NCBI GenBank assembly: GCA_017307855.1
Contig: JAFKGD010000002.1
Span: forward strand, 700,984-764,983
DNA from: Burkholderiales bacterium
GTDB taxonomy: Bacteria; Pseudomonadota; Gammaproteobacteria; Burkholderiales; Burkholderiaceae_C
Length of the DNA stretch: 64,000 nucleotides
Direction: 5' to 3'
The position numbers and the translations under genes are program-made. Within the stretch, counting starts at the first letter, position 1. The number at the start of each line of letters is the position of its first letter. A model generated the notes under the pieces. That model saw only the letters and a list, made by a program, of their open reading frames with translations. It did no database searches and had not been told where the DNA came from. Shown here one piece after another: positions 52,027 to 60,981 of the stretch.

Positions 52027-53180
52027 AGCGTCGCTGGATCTGGCTGGTCGCCGCGGTGCTGGTGGCCCTGTTGGCGGCCGGGTTGCTGCGCTCCGTCGCC
52101 GAGCGGCGTGCGCAGCGGCAGGCGGCCGCCGTTCCCACCGAAAGCGTGATCGAGCTCGCGCCCACCGACGTGGTGACCGCCCGCACGCGAACCCTGGCCT
52201 CCGGGCTGCCAGTGTCAGGATCGATCCGCGCGGTGACCAGTGCCGTCATCAAGGCCCGCGTGGCCGGCGAACTGCAGGGCCTGACGGTGCGCGAGGGCGA
52301 CGCGGTGCGAGCGGGCCAGGTGGTTGCGCGCATCGACGCCACCGAATACCAGGCCCGCCTGGCACAGGCGCAGCAGCAAGCCGACTCGGCCCGCGCGCAG
52401 GTGGACATCGCGCGGCGCCAGTACGACAACAACAAGGCGCTGGTGGACCAGGGCTTCATCTCGCGCACCGCCCTCGATACCTCTCAAGCCAGCCTGGCCT
52501 CGGCCGAGGCCACCTACCGCGCCGCGCAAGCCTTCACCGACGTGGCGCGCAAGTCGCTGGATGACACGGTGATCAGGAGCCCCATCGACGGCCAGGTGTC
52601 ACAGCGCCTGGCGCAGCCCGGCGAGCGCGTGGCGGTGGAGGCGCGCGTGGTCGAGGTGGTGGATCTCTCCCGGCTCGAACTCGAGGCCAGCCTGCCTCCC
52701 GCGGACTCGGTGAACCTGCGGGTCGGCCAGGCCGCGCAACTGCGCATCGAGGGCCTGCCCCAGCCCGTGGCCGCGCGTGTGGCGCGCATCAACCCGGTGG
52801 CGCAGTCCGGCAGCCGCAGCGTGCTGGCCTACCTGGCCATCCAGGATGCCGCCGGCCTGCGCCAGGGCCTGTTCGCGCAAGGCCGCATCGAGACCGGCCG
52901 CCTCGAGACGCTGGCGATACCGTTGTCGGCGGTTCGCACCGACAAGCCCGAGCCCTACGTGCAGTTGCTCGAAGGTGGCCGGGTTGTGCACCGGCCCGTG
53001 AAACTGGACGCCCGGGGCGTTGATGACGGCGAACCCGTCGTGGCGGTGACCGGCGTGCCGGATGGCGCCGAACTGCTGGCCGCCAGCGTCGGCCCGCTGC
53101 GCGAGGGCTCGGCCGTGCGCCGCGCCGGCGCTGCCCCGATGGCGCCCACGCCGGCCGCAGGGGCTTCGGCCGCCCGCTGA
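52023..53180 (+). CDS. Membrane-fusion protein of an RND efflux system
   Basis: 385 residues from MKRRWIWLVAAVLVALLAAG; one N-terminal span, no lipobox. HlyD-like: VSGSIRAVTSAVIKARVAGEL, the biotinyl-lipoyl hairpin LAQAQQQADSARAQVDIARRQYDNNKAL (split), and the beta-barrel VIRSPIDGQVSQRL. Bridges the RND pump and an outer-membrane channel, plausibly the TolC at 57608. Overlaps tetR by four bases. Confidence 0.93.
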   Translation: MKRRWIWLVAAVLVALLAAGLLRSVAERRAQRQAAAVPTESVIELAPTDVVTARTRTLASGLPVSGSIRAVTSAVIKARVAGELQGLTVREGDAVRAGQVVARIDATEYQARLAQAQQQADSARAQVDIARRQYDNNKALVDQGFISRTALDTSQASLASAEATYRAAQAFTDVARKSLDDTVIRSPIDGQVSQRLAQPGERVAVEARVVEVVDLSRLELEASLPPADSVNLRVGQAAQLRIEGLPQPVAARVARINPVAQSGSRSVLAYLAIQDAAGLRQGLFAQGRIETGRLETLAIPLSAVRTDKPEPYVQLLEGGRVVHRPVKLDARGVDDGEPVVAVTGVPDGAELLAASVGPLREGSAVRRAGAAPMAPTPAAGASAAR

Positions 53181-53205
53181 CACGCGACACCGAGGCTGCC
53201 CCGCC

Positions 53206-56200
53206 ATGTGGTTCACCCAGGTCAGCCTGCGCAACCCCGTGTTCGCCACGATGGTGATGCTCGCCTTCGTCGTGCTGGGCCTGTTCTCGTATCAGCGGCT
53301 GCAGGTCGACCAGTTCCCCAACATCGAATTCCCGGTCGTCGTCGTCACCACCGAGTACCCGGGCGCATCGCCCGAAATCGTCGAGAGCGAAGTCACGCGC
53401 AAGATGGAGGAAGGTGTCAACGCCATCGCCGGCATCAACGCGCTCACCTCGCGCAGCTACGAGGGCATGTCGGTGGTGATCATCGAGTTCCAGCTCTCCG
53501 TGGACGGCCGCAAGGCGGCCGAGGACGTGCGCGAGAAGGTGGCTCAGCTGCGGCCCAGCCTGCGCGACGAGGTCAAGGAGCCACGCGTGCTGCGCTTCGA
53601 CCCGGCCAGCCGTGCCGTGTGGTCGCTGGCCGTCCTGCCCGACGGGGCCCATGCGCCGGGCCCGGCCGGGCCGCCCCAAGGGACCAGCGCCCCCTCGGGG
53701 GGTGTGGGGGCACCCATGTCCGCGATCGCGCTCACCAACTGGGCCGACCAGGTGCTGCGCAAGCGGCTGGAGAACGTGCGCGGCGTGGGTTCCGTCACGC
53801 TCGTGGGCGCCACGAAGCGCGAGATCAATCTCTACCTCGATCCGCAGGCCATGGAGGCGCTGGGCGTCACCGCCGACCAGGTGGCGGCCGCCGCGCGCGG
53901 CGAGAGCCAGGCGCTGCCGGTCGGCTCGATCCGCTCCAGCACGCAGGAGCGCGTGGTGCAGATCGACGCGCGCATGCAGCGGCCCGAGGATTTCGGCGAG
54001 ATCATCGTCGCGCGCAGGAACGGCGTACCGGTGCGGCTCAAGCAGGTGGCCCGCGTGGCCGACGGCGCGCAGGAGCTGGAAACGCTGGCGCTCTACAACG
54101 GCAGCCGCACCCTGCTACTCACGGTGCAGAAGGCGCAGGACGAGAACACCATCGCCGTCATCGACGGCCTCACGCGCGCCGTGGCCGAGCTCACGCCGCA
54201 GCTGCCGGCCGGCGTGAAACTGGTGCCCATCGCCGACACCTCGCGGCCGATCCGCGTGGCGGTGGACAACGTGCGCCAGACCCTGATCGAAGGCGCGCTG
54301 CTCACCGTGCTGATCGTGTTCCTGTTCCTCAACTCGTGGCGCTCGACGGTCATCACGGGGCTCACGCTGCCCATCGCGCTGATCGGCACCTTCCTGTTCA
54401 TGTACCTCTTCGGCTTCACCATCAACATGGTGACGCTGATGGCGCTGTCGCTGTGCGTGGGCCTGCTGATCGACGACGCGATCGTCGTGCGCGAGAACAT
54501 CGTGCGCCATGTGCAGATGGGCAAGGGCGCCTTCGCCGCCGCCATGGACGGCACGCAGGAGATCGGGCTGGCTGTGCTGGCCACCACCTTCTCCATCGTC
54601 GCGGTGTTCCTGCCGATCGGCTTCATGGGCGGCATCATCGGCAAGTTCTTCCACGAGTTCGGCGTGACCATCGTGGCCGCGGTGCTGATCTCGATGTTCG
54701 TGAGCTTCACGCTCGATCCGATGCTCTCGTCGGTGTGGGAAGACCCCTCCATCCACGCGCATGGCAAGCGGGGCGAACGCCGCACCTTCTACGACCGCAC
54801 CATCGGCCGCGTGACCGGCTGGTTCGACGAGGCGACGGAGCGAATGGCCGGCGGCTACCAGTCCATCCTGCGCTGGTCGCTGGCGCACCGGCTGACCACC
54901 GTGCTCGGTGCCGTCGCCATCTTCGTGCTGAGCCTGGTGATGGTGCCCCTGCTGGGCACAGAGTTCGTGCCCAAGGCCGACTTCTCCGAGACCACGCTCA
55001 ATTTCTACACACCTGTCGGCTCGTCGATCGAGGCCACCGAGGCCAAGGCGAAACAGGTGGAGGCCATCGTGCGCGAGATGCCCGAGGTGCGCTACACGCT
55101 GGCCACCATCAATACCGGCAACGCGGCCGGCAAGATGTACGCGTCGATCTACGTGCGCCTGGTGGACCGCAAGGCCCGCGCGCGCAGCGTCGACGAGATC
55201 TCGGCCGCACTGCGGCAGAGGCTGCGCCAGGTGCCCGGGATCACCGTCACGCACGTGGGCCTGATGGACGCGGTGGGCGGCAACAAGCAGATCGAGTTCT
55301 CGCTTCAGGGGCCGGACCTGAAGGAGCTCGAACGCCTCTCGCGCCTGGTCAGCGCGAAGATCGCCGACATCCCCGGCCTGGTCGATCTCGATTCCAGCGT
55401 GAAGGCCGACAAGCCCACCATCGCGGTGGACGTGCGCCGCGACGCCGCGTCGGACCTGGGTCTGTCGGTCACGCAGCTGGCCGGGCCGCTGCGCACCCTG
55501 GTGGCCGGAACCAACATCGGCAACTGGCGGGCACCCGACGACCAGACCTACGACGTCAACGTACGCCTGGCGCCGGAGGCGCGCACCTCGCCACAGGATC
55601 TGGCGCGGCTGCCCTTTTCGCTCACGGCCGCCGACGGCACGCCGCGCGTCGTGCGCCTCTCGCAGGTGGCCGACGTACGCGAGTCCACCGGTCCCAACCA
55701 GATCAACCGGCGCGACCTCAACCGCGAGGTGGCGCTGAACGCCAACGTCTACGGCCGGTCGGCTGGCGAAGTGTCGGCCGCCATCCGTGCGCGACTGGAC
55801 ACCATCGAGCTGCCGCCCGGCTACCGCTACAGCTTCAGCGGCTCCACCAAGAACATGCAGGAATCCTTCGGCTACGCGGTCTCGGCACTGGCCATGGCCG
55901 TCATCTTCATCTACATGATCCTGGCCAGCCAGTTCAAGAGCTTCCTGCAGCCGCTGGCGCTGATGACCGCCCTGCCGCTCACCCTCATCGGCGTGGTGCT
56001 GGCGCTGATGATGTTCGGCTCGACCGTGTCGATGTTCTCCGTCATCGGCGTGGTGATGCTGATGGGCCTGGTCACCAAGAACGCCATCCTGCTGGTGGAC
56101 TTCGCCATCCGTGCGCGCGAGCCACATGCCGACGAGGCGGGCAACACCGTGCCCGGCCTGCCGCGCAGCGAAGCACTGCTGCTGGCGGCCCGCGTGCGGC

Positions 56201-56442
56201 TGCGCCCCATCCTCATGACCACGCTGGCCATGATCTTCGGCATGGTGCCACTGGCCTTCGCGATTTCCGAGGGCTCGGAGCAGCGTGCTCCGATGGGGCA
56301 GGCCGTGATCGGCGGCGTGATCACCTCCTCCCTGCTCACCCTGGTGGTGGTGCCGGTGGTGTACTGCTACCTCGACGATCTGGCCACCTGGCTGCGCCGA
56401 CGCCTGCGCGGGCAGGCGCCTAAAATCGAAGGTTTGTCCTGA
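53206..56442 (+). CDS. RND-family efflux pump with an internal repeat-encoded insertion
   Basis: 1078 residues from MWFTQVSLRNPVF. Twelve membrane spans, two large periplasmic loops; the proton-relay Asp pair is in GLLIDDAIV, and the second half has LMGLVTKNAILLVDFA. HAE1-type drug or solvent exporter. Between residues about 147 and 169 lies a Gly/Pro/Ala-rich, low-complexity insert (PDGAHAPGPAG...GGVGAP) in the first periplasmic domain that the family does not have; its DNA is extremely GC-rich and palindromic. Reading frame stays open. Confidence 0.94.
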   Translation: MWFTQVSLRNPVFATMVMLAFVVLGLFSYQRLQVDQFPNIEFPVVVVTTEYPGASPEIVESEVTRKMEEGVNAIAGINALTSRSYEGMSVVIIEFQLSVDGRKAAEDVREKVAQLRPSLRDEVKEPRVLRFDPASRAVWSLAVLPDGAHAPGPAGPPQGTSAPSGGVGAPMSAIALTNWADQVLRKRLENVRGVGSVTLVGATKREINLYLDPQAMEALGVTADQVAAAARGESQALPVGSIRSSTQERVVQIDARMQRPEDFGEIIVARRNGVPVRLKQVARVADGAQELETLALYNGSRTLLLTVQKAQDENTIAVIDGLTRAVAELTPQLPAGVKLVPIADTSRPIRVAVDNVRQTLIEGALLTVLIVFLFLNSWRSTVITGLTLPIALIGTFLFMYLFGFTINMVTLMALSLCVGLLIDDAIVVRENIVRHVQMGKGAFAAAMDGTQEIGLAVLATTFSIVAVFLPIGFMGGIIGKFFHEFGVTIVAAVLISMFVSFTLDPMLSSVWEDPSIHAHGKRGERRTFYDRTIGRVTGWFDEATERMAGGYQSILRWSLAHRLTTVLGAVAIFVLSLVMVPLLGTEFVPKADFSETTLNFYTPVGSSIEATEAKAKQVEAIVREMPEVRYTLATINTGNAAGKMYASIYVRLVDRKARARSVDEISAALRQRLRQVPGITVTHVGLMDAVGGNKQIEFSLQGPDLKELERLSRLVSAKIADIPGLVDLDSSVKADKPTIAVDVRRDAASDLGLSVTQLAGPLRTLVAGTNIGNWRAPDDQTYDVNVRLAPEARTSPQDLARLPFSLTAADGTPRVVRLSQVADVRESTGPNQINRRDLNREVALNANVYGRSAGEVSAAIRARLDTIELPPGYRYSFSGSTKNMQESFGYAVSALAMAVIFIYMILASQFKSFLQPLALMTALPLTLIGVVLALMMFGSTVSMFSVIGVVMLMGLVTKNAILLVDFAIRAREPHADEAGNTVPGLPRSEALLLAARVRLRPILMTTLAMIFGMVPLAFAISEGSEQRAPMGQAVIGGVITSSLLTLVVVPVVYCYLDDLATWLRRRLRGQAPKIEGLS
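53644..53715. repeat. GC-rich palindromic element inserted in frame in the RND gene
   Basis: About 72 bases containing the 14-base perfect palindrome GGCCCGGCCGGGCC (53659-53672) and the hairpin CCCCC-TC-GGGGGG (53690-53702). It encodes a Gly/Pro/Ala stretch not shared by related pumps. This looks like a copy of a short dispersed GC repeat of the kind common between genes in Comamonadaceae; no second copy is evident in this window, so the repeat family is an inference. Confidence 0.5.
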
Positions 56443-56462
56443 CCCCTACTCCCGAGCACCCC

Positions 56463-57191
56463 ATGAGCACCACCCCGATCACCGACGCCGGCACGCACGG
56501 CAGTGCAGCCACCATGAGCGTCGAGCAGGCCCGCTTCAACATGATCGAGCAGCAGATCCGCCCCTGGAATGTGCTCGAGGCCGACGTGCTGGAGCTGCTT
56601 TCCACGCTGCGCCGCGAGGATTTCGTGCCTCCCGCGCACCGCGCGCTGGCCTTCACCGACATGGAATTGCCCCTGCTGGCCGACACCGAAGAAGCCGTGC
56701 GTACAGGCCAGGTGATGCTGGCGCCCCGCGTCGAGGCGCGCCTGCTGCAGGACTTGCAGGTCAAGCCGCACGAGAAGGTGCTGGAGATCGGCACCGGCTC
56801 GGGCTACATGGCCGCCCTGCTCTCGCGCCGCGCGCAACGCGTGCTGACGCTGGAGCTGTCGGCAGAGCTTGCCCAGACGGCCCGCGACAACCTGCAGCGC
56901 GCCGGCATCAGCAACGTCGAAGTGCGTCAGGCCGACGGCTCGCGCGACGTCTCGGTGGATGGCCCGTTCGACGTCATCGTGCTCAGCGGTTCGGTGGCCC
57001 AGGTGCCGCAAACCCTGCTCGCCCAGCTCAAGGTAGGGGGCCGCCTGGCCGCCATCGTGGGCCACCAGCCCATGATGCACGCCACCTTCGTCACGCGCAC
57101 GGGCGATGCCGCGTATGCCACCACCACCCCCTGGGACGTGGTAGTGCCGCGCCTGCAGAACTTCGCCGAGCCCTCGCGCTTCTCCTTCTGA
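56463..57191 (+). CDS. pcm: Protein-L-isoaspartate O-methyltransferase-like protein
   Basis: 242 residues. SAM methyltransferase with VLEIGTGSGYMAALLS (motif I) and the family opening MIEQQIRPWNVLEADVLELL. The PCMT signature DxGxGxG-like EIGTGSGY and GGRLAAIVG are present. It repairs isoaspartyl residues or, in this chromosomal setting, modifies an envelope-related substrate. 20 bases after the RND stop; followed by rhodanese and tolC. Confidence 0.9.
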   Translation: MSTTPITDAGTHGSAATMSVEQARFNMIEQQIRPWNVLEADVLELLSTLRREDFVPPAHRALAFTDMELPLLADTEEAVRTGQVMLAPRVEARLLQDLQVKPHEKVLEIGTGSGYMAALLSRRAQRVLTLELSAELAQTARDNLQRAGISNVEVRQADGSRDVSVDGPFDVIVLSGSVAQVPQTLLAQLKVGGRLAAIVGHQPMMHATFVTRTGDAAYATTTPWDVVVPRLQNFAEPSRFSF

Positions 57192-57210
57192 CCCGTCTGC
57201 CTTCAGTTTC

Positions 57211-57552
57211 ATGATCACGCAAGTCCGCCCCAACGACCTCTCCGGCTGGCTGGCCGCCACCGGCGCCACCGCTCCGCTGCTCGTGCTGGACGTGCGTGAA
57301 CCCTGGGAAATCGCCACCGCCAGCGTGGCGGCCGACGGCTTCGAGCTGGTGGCGATCCCCATGGGCGAGATTCCGGCCCGCCTGGCCGAGCTCGATCCGG
57401 GCCGTCCCGTGGCCTGCCTGTGCCACCACGGCGCGCGCAGCCAGCGGGTGGCGAATTTCCTGGCCCACAACGGTTTCGACACCGTGGCCAACCTCGCTGG
57501 CGGTATCGATGCCTGGTCGCTGGAACGCGACACGGCCGTGCCGCGCTATTGA
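57211..57552 (+). CDS. Single-domain rhodanese-like protein
   Basis: 113 residues. Active-site loop CHHGARS with Cys71, LLVLDVREPWE (DVREPxE motif) and the GGIDAWS end. Sulfur transferase or persulfide carrier in the cytoplasm. The pcm-rhodanese-tolC order is a familiar beta-proteobacterial arrangement. Its start follows pcm by 19 bases. Confidence 0.93.
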   Translation: MITQVRPNDLSGWLAATGATAPLLVLDVREPWEIATASVAADGFELVAIPMGEIPARLAELDPGRPVACLCHHGARSQRVANFLAHNGFDTVANLAGGIDAWSLERDTAVPRY

Positions 57553-57607
57553 CGCCTGGCAACCCGCCAAGCTCCTGACTCCCAAGTGCCTCGCCCCAAG
57601 GACGCTC

Positions 57608-58933
57608 ATGAAACTGTCACGGCTTCTCCCCATCGCCGCAGCGCTCGGCGTCCTCCTGGCCCCGGCCGCGCATGCGCAGAGCCTGGTCGAGCTGTACGAG
57701 TCGGCCCGCGCCTATGACGCGACTTACCAGTCGGCCCGCCTGCAGTACGACGCCACGCTGGCCCGCGCCGACCAGGCGCGCGCCGGGCTGCTGCCCACGG
57801 CCGGGTTGTCGGCGGGCTACACGCGCTCCAATTTCGACAACACCAACCCCCTGATTCCCGACCGCAGCTATCCCACGGGCAATGCCACCCTGAGCGCCTC
57901 GCAGCCGCTCTACCGGCCGGCCAACCGCGCCACCTACGAGCAGGGCCTGCGGCAGATCGACCTGGCGCAGGCGCAGCTCGACGGTGCGGAACAGGAACTG
58001 ATCGTGCGCGTGGCCCAGGCCTACTTCGACGTGCTGGCCGCGCAGGACACCCTGGCCTTCGTGCGCGCGCAGAAGAGCGCGGTCGGCGAGCAACTGGCGT
58101 CGGCACGCCGCAACTTCGAGGTGGGTACGGCCACCGTCACCGATTCGCGCGAAGCGCAGGCACGCTTCGATCTCGTCACCGCCCAGGAGATCGCGGCCGA
58201 CAACGACCTGCGCGTCAAGAAGCTCGCCCTCGACCAGCTGGTGGGCAAGAGCGGCGCCGATCCACGGCCGCTGGCACTGCCCGTGCAGTTGCCCGCGCCC
58301 GACGGCCAGAGCGTCGAAGCCTGGGTGCAGACCGCCCAGGACCGCCACCCCGGCGTGCGCCAGAACCTGGTGGCCGTGGACATCGCCCGCCTCGAAACCG
58401 AGAAGGCGCGCGCCGGCCACAAGCCCACCGTGGATGCCGTGGCCAGCTATGCCGTCACGCGCAGCCCCGAAGGCACGGCCTCGTCGGCACTGAACAACCG
58501 CGCCAACCTGGGCACCATCGGCGTGCAGATGAACCTGCCGCTGTTCGCCGGCTTTGCCGTGCAGAACCGCATCCGCGAAACGCTGGCGCTGGAAGACAAG
58601 GCCTCGTCCGACCTCGAAGCCACGCGCCGCACCGTGGCGCAGGGCACGCGCACCGCCTACTTCGGCGTCATCTCGGGGCAGGGGCAGGTCAAGGCACTGG
58701 AAGCCGCCGAGGCATCGAGCCAGCTGGCGCTCGACGCCAACAAGCTGGGCTACCAGGTGGGTGTGCGCATCAACATCGACGTGCTCAACTCGCAGAGCCA
58801 GCTCTTCCAGACCAAGCGCGACCTGGCCCAGGCCCGCTACAACGTACTGCTCGGCAATCTGCGGCTGCGCCAGGCCAGCGGCACGCTGGCGCCGCAAGAC
58901 CTGCAGTCGGTGAACGCGCTGCTCGCGCGCTGA
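57608..58933 (+). CDS. tolC: TolC-family outer-membrane channel
   Basis: 441 residues from MKLSRLLPIAAALG; signal peptide to residue 23 (AHA-QSL). Two repeats of the OEP domain with long coiled coils; typical QARAGLLPTAGLSAGYTRS and QMNLPLFAGFAVQNRIRETLALE (split). Forms the trans-periplasmic tunnel for efflux and type I secretion; may serve the RND pump just upstream. A long upstream in-frame extension passes through the rhodanese gene and is not real. Confidence 0.95.
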   Translation: MKLSRLLPIAAALGVLLAPAAHAQSLVELYESARAYDATYQSARLQYDATLARADQARAGLLPTAGLSAGYTRSNFDNTNPLIPDRSYPTGNATLSASQPLYRPANRATYEQGLRQIDLAQAQLDGAEQELIVRVAQAYFDVLAAQDTLAFVRAQKSAVGEQLASARRNFEVGTATVTDSREAQARFDLVTAQEIAADNDLRVKKLALDQLVGKSGADPRPLALPVQLPAPDGQSVEAWVQTAQDRHPGVRQNLVAVDIARLETEKARAGHKPTVDAVASYAVTRSPEGTASSALNNRANLGTIGVQMNLPLFAGFAVQNRIRETLALEDKASSDLEATRRTVAQGTRTAYFGVISGQGQVKALEAAEASSQLALDANKLGYQVGVRINIDVLNSQSQLFQTKRDLAQARYNVLLGNLRLRQASGTLAPQDLQSVNALLAR

Positions 58934-58950
58934 ACACGCGCTCAGCGCGC
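58925..58950. terminator. Stem-loop over the convergent tolC and kdtA stop codons
   Basis: GCGCGCTGA (58925-58933) and TCAGCGCGC (58942-58950), perfect nine-base arms around an eight-base loop. The left arm contains the tolC TGA, the right arm the complement of the kdtA TGA. No T run on either side, so a Rho-independent terminator is uncertain; it may protect both transcript ends. Confidence 0.5.
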
Positions 58951-60231
58951 CGACGCGGCGATCAATCCGCCGACCGCCCCTGCCGTGCGGGCCGCCGCAC
59001 CGCGGTGCGCCGCCGCGAAGGCCTGCGCTGCCGCGGCGCGGTGCCGATGCCGCGAACCGTCAGCCGTCATCGCCAGTGCCGCCGCGATGGCCGCTGGCAT
59101 GTCCTGCACGCGTTGCGCCGCACCGGCGGCTTCGGCGAGTTCGGCCGCCTCGGCGAAATTGAAGGTGTGCGGTCCCATGACCACGGGACAGCCGCAGGCC
59201 GCGGCCTCGATCAGGTTCTGCCCACCCAGCGGCGCGAAGCTGCCACCGAGCAGCGCCACGTCGGACAGGCCGTAGTAGAGCGCCATCTCCCCCAGCGAAT
59301 CGCCGATCCACACATCGGCTGCAGGCGGCGCCACACCGTCATGACTCGTTGCCCAGTCGCTGCGCCGCGACACCGACAGGCCGCGCGCCGTGACCAGCGC
59401 GGCCACGTCGTCGAAGCGCTGCGGATGGCGCGGCACCAGCAGCCACTGCACGGCGCGCGCAGCGGAGCCGGCGGCCTGGAGTGCGTCGAGCCAGAGCGTC
59501 TCTTCGCCCTCGCGTGAGCTGGCGAACATCGCCACGGGACGACCCGCCGCCGCGCGCCAGCCACGGCCACGCGCCAGTTGCGCGGCATCGGGGGTGGCAT
59601 CGAACTTGAGATTGCCGAACACGCCCTGCACGGTGGCACCGGCCTGGCGCAATCGGTCCGCGTCGGCATCGGTCTGCGCCCACACGGCCGCCAGGCTCGC
59701 ATAGGCGGGCCGCGAGAGCCCCGACAGGCGCCGGGCCTGCGCCAGCGATTTGGCGCTCAGGCGCGCGTTGGCCAGCGCCAGCGGTACGCCGCGCGCGCGG
59801 CAGGCGGCGGCCAGGTTGGGCCAGACCTCGGTTTCCAGGAGCACGCCCACGCGGGGGCGGAAGTGATCGAGGAAGCGGGCCACGGCACCGGGTGTGTCCC
59901 ACGGCTGCCAGACCTGCACGTCGCCCTCGCGCAACAGCCTGGCGCCTTCCACGCGGCCCGTGGCCGTGCCGTGCGTGAGCAGCAGGCGCAGCGCGGGATC
60001 GGCCTGCCGCAGGTGCGCGAGCAGGATGGCGGCGGCGCGCGTCTCGCCCAGCGACACGGCATGCAACCAGACGAAGCCCTGGCCGCGCGGCTGGGTGTAA
60101 TGGCCGAAGCGCTCGTCCATCGCTTCCAGGTAACCCGGCTCCTGTTGCCCGCGCCGCGCGAGCTTGCGCAGCAGCAGCGGCCGGGCCAGCCAGAGCACGA
60201 GGGAATAAAGGGCGCGCAACACGCGGCGCAC
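58942..60231 (-). CDS. waaA: 3-deoxy-D-manno-octulosonic acid transferase
   Basis: 429 residues. Glycosyltransferase of lipid A core assembly at the inner membrane. N-terminal anchor (about 4-22), HAVSLGETRAA, LLLTHGTATGR, TEVWPNL with the catalytic Glu, and the C-terminal nucleotide domain with GGSFAPLGGQNLIEAAACG (in pieces). Normal length. Also known as kdtA. Confidence 0.96.
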   Translation of the reverse strand: MRRVLRALYSLVLWLARPLLLRKLARRGQQEPGYLEAMDERFGHYTQPRGQGFVWLHAVSLGETRAAAILLAHLRQADPALRLLLTHGTATGRVEGARLLREGDVQVWQPWDTPGAVARFLDHFRPRVGVLLETEVWPNLAAACRARGVPLALANARLSAKSLAQARRLSGLSRPAYASLAAVWAQTDADADRLRQAGATVQGVFGNLKFDATPDAAQLARGRGWRAAAGRPVAMFASSREGEETLWLDALQAAGSAARAVQWLLVPRHPQRFDDVAALVTARGLSVSRRSDWATSHDGVAPPAADVWIGDSLGEMALYYGLSDVALLGGSFAPLGGQNLIEAAACGCPVVMGPHTFNFAEAAELAEAAGAAQRVQDMPAAIAAALAMTADGSRHRHRAAAAQAFAAAHRGAAARTAGAVGGLIAASAR

Positions 60232-60350
60232 TTTAACAGCGGCGCCCCGAGCGCCGGATCCCGCGCTGATGCATCTGCACTATCGCTTGCCGCCGGGCCG
60301 GTGCCTAGACTGGCCGGTGCGGCGACGTGCCGTGATGACCATTGATCCCC

Positions 60351-60962
60351 ATGAAGCTGACACACAGCCTTTTCACCGCCGCCGCCCTGGCCGCCTGCCT
60401 GACCACGCCGGCCTTCGCGCAATCCCCCGTCTCCGGTCCGTACCTGGGCGCGGCCATCGGCTACGCCGATTCCCACCCCAGCAGCAATGTGGCTGGCATC
60501 GACACCTCCACCGAAAGCCATGGCGGCTGGAAGCTGCTGGGCGGCTACCAGATCGATTCGACCTGGGGCGTCGAGGCCCAGTACCTGAGCCTGGGCAAGG
60601 GCAAGTACGACGCGCCCGGCCTGGGCAACATCACCTTCAAGACGCGCAGCTTCGCCGTGGCAGCCACGGGCAGGTTGCCGCTGGCCGACGGTTTCTCGCT
60701 GCTGGGCAAGCTGGGTGTGGCGCACCACCGCTTCAGCCAGGATTGGGTGGACCTGGTCACGCCCGACAGCGGCACCGACAAGAGCTCGAAGACGACGGCG
60801 CTGATCGGCATCGGCGCCGAATACGCCATCAACACCAATCTGTCGCTGCGCGCCGAGTACGAGTACTTCGGCAAGGCCACGGTGTATGAGGACCCGTCGG
60901 TTGGCGAGACCGGCAAGGCCCGCCTCTCCCTGCTGTCGGTGGGCCTGCGCTACCGCTTCTGA
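60351..60962 (+). CDS. Outer-membrane beta-barrel protein, OmpA-N/OmpW-like
   Basis: 203 residues from MKLTHSLFTAAALA; a start nine bases upstream is possible. Signal peptide to about 23 (AFA-QSP). Eight alternating strands, closing with the GLRYRF aromatic end of porin-like barrels; GYQIDSTWGVEAQYLSLGKG (split) and the NLSLRAEYEYFGKA strand are characteristic of OmpA-like transmembrane domains. No peptidoglycan-binding domain. Role unknown. Confidence 0.88.
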   Translation: MKLTHSLFTAAALAACLTTPAFAQSPVSGPYLGAAIGYADSHPSSNVAGIDTSTESHGGWKLLGGYQIDSTWGVEAQYLSLGKGKYDAPGLGNITFKTRSFAVAATGRLPLADGFSLLGKLGVAHHRFSQDWVDLVTPDSGTDKSSKTTALIGIGAEYAINTNLSLRAEYEYFGKATVYEDPSVGETGKARLSLLSVGLRYRF

Positions 60963-60981
60963 GCCCAGGAGGGCGCCGGGC

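Noticed and set aside
57296-57607. Rhodanese-tolC fusion suggested by an open frame through both
   Set aside because: The upstream part is a shifted reading of the rhodanese gene; tolC has its own signal peptide at 57608.
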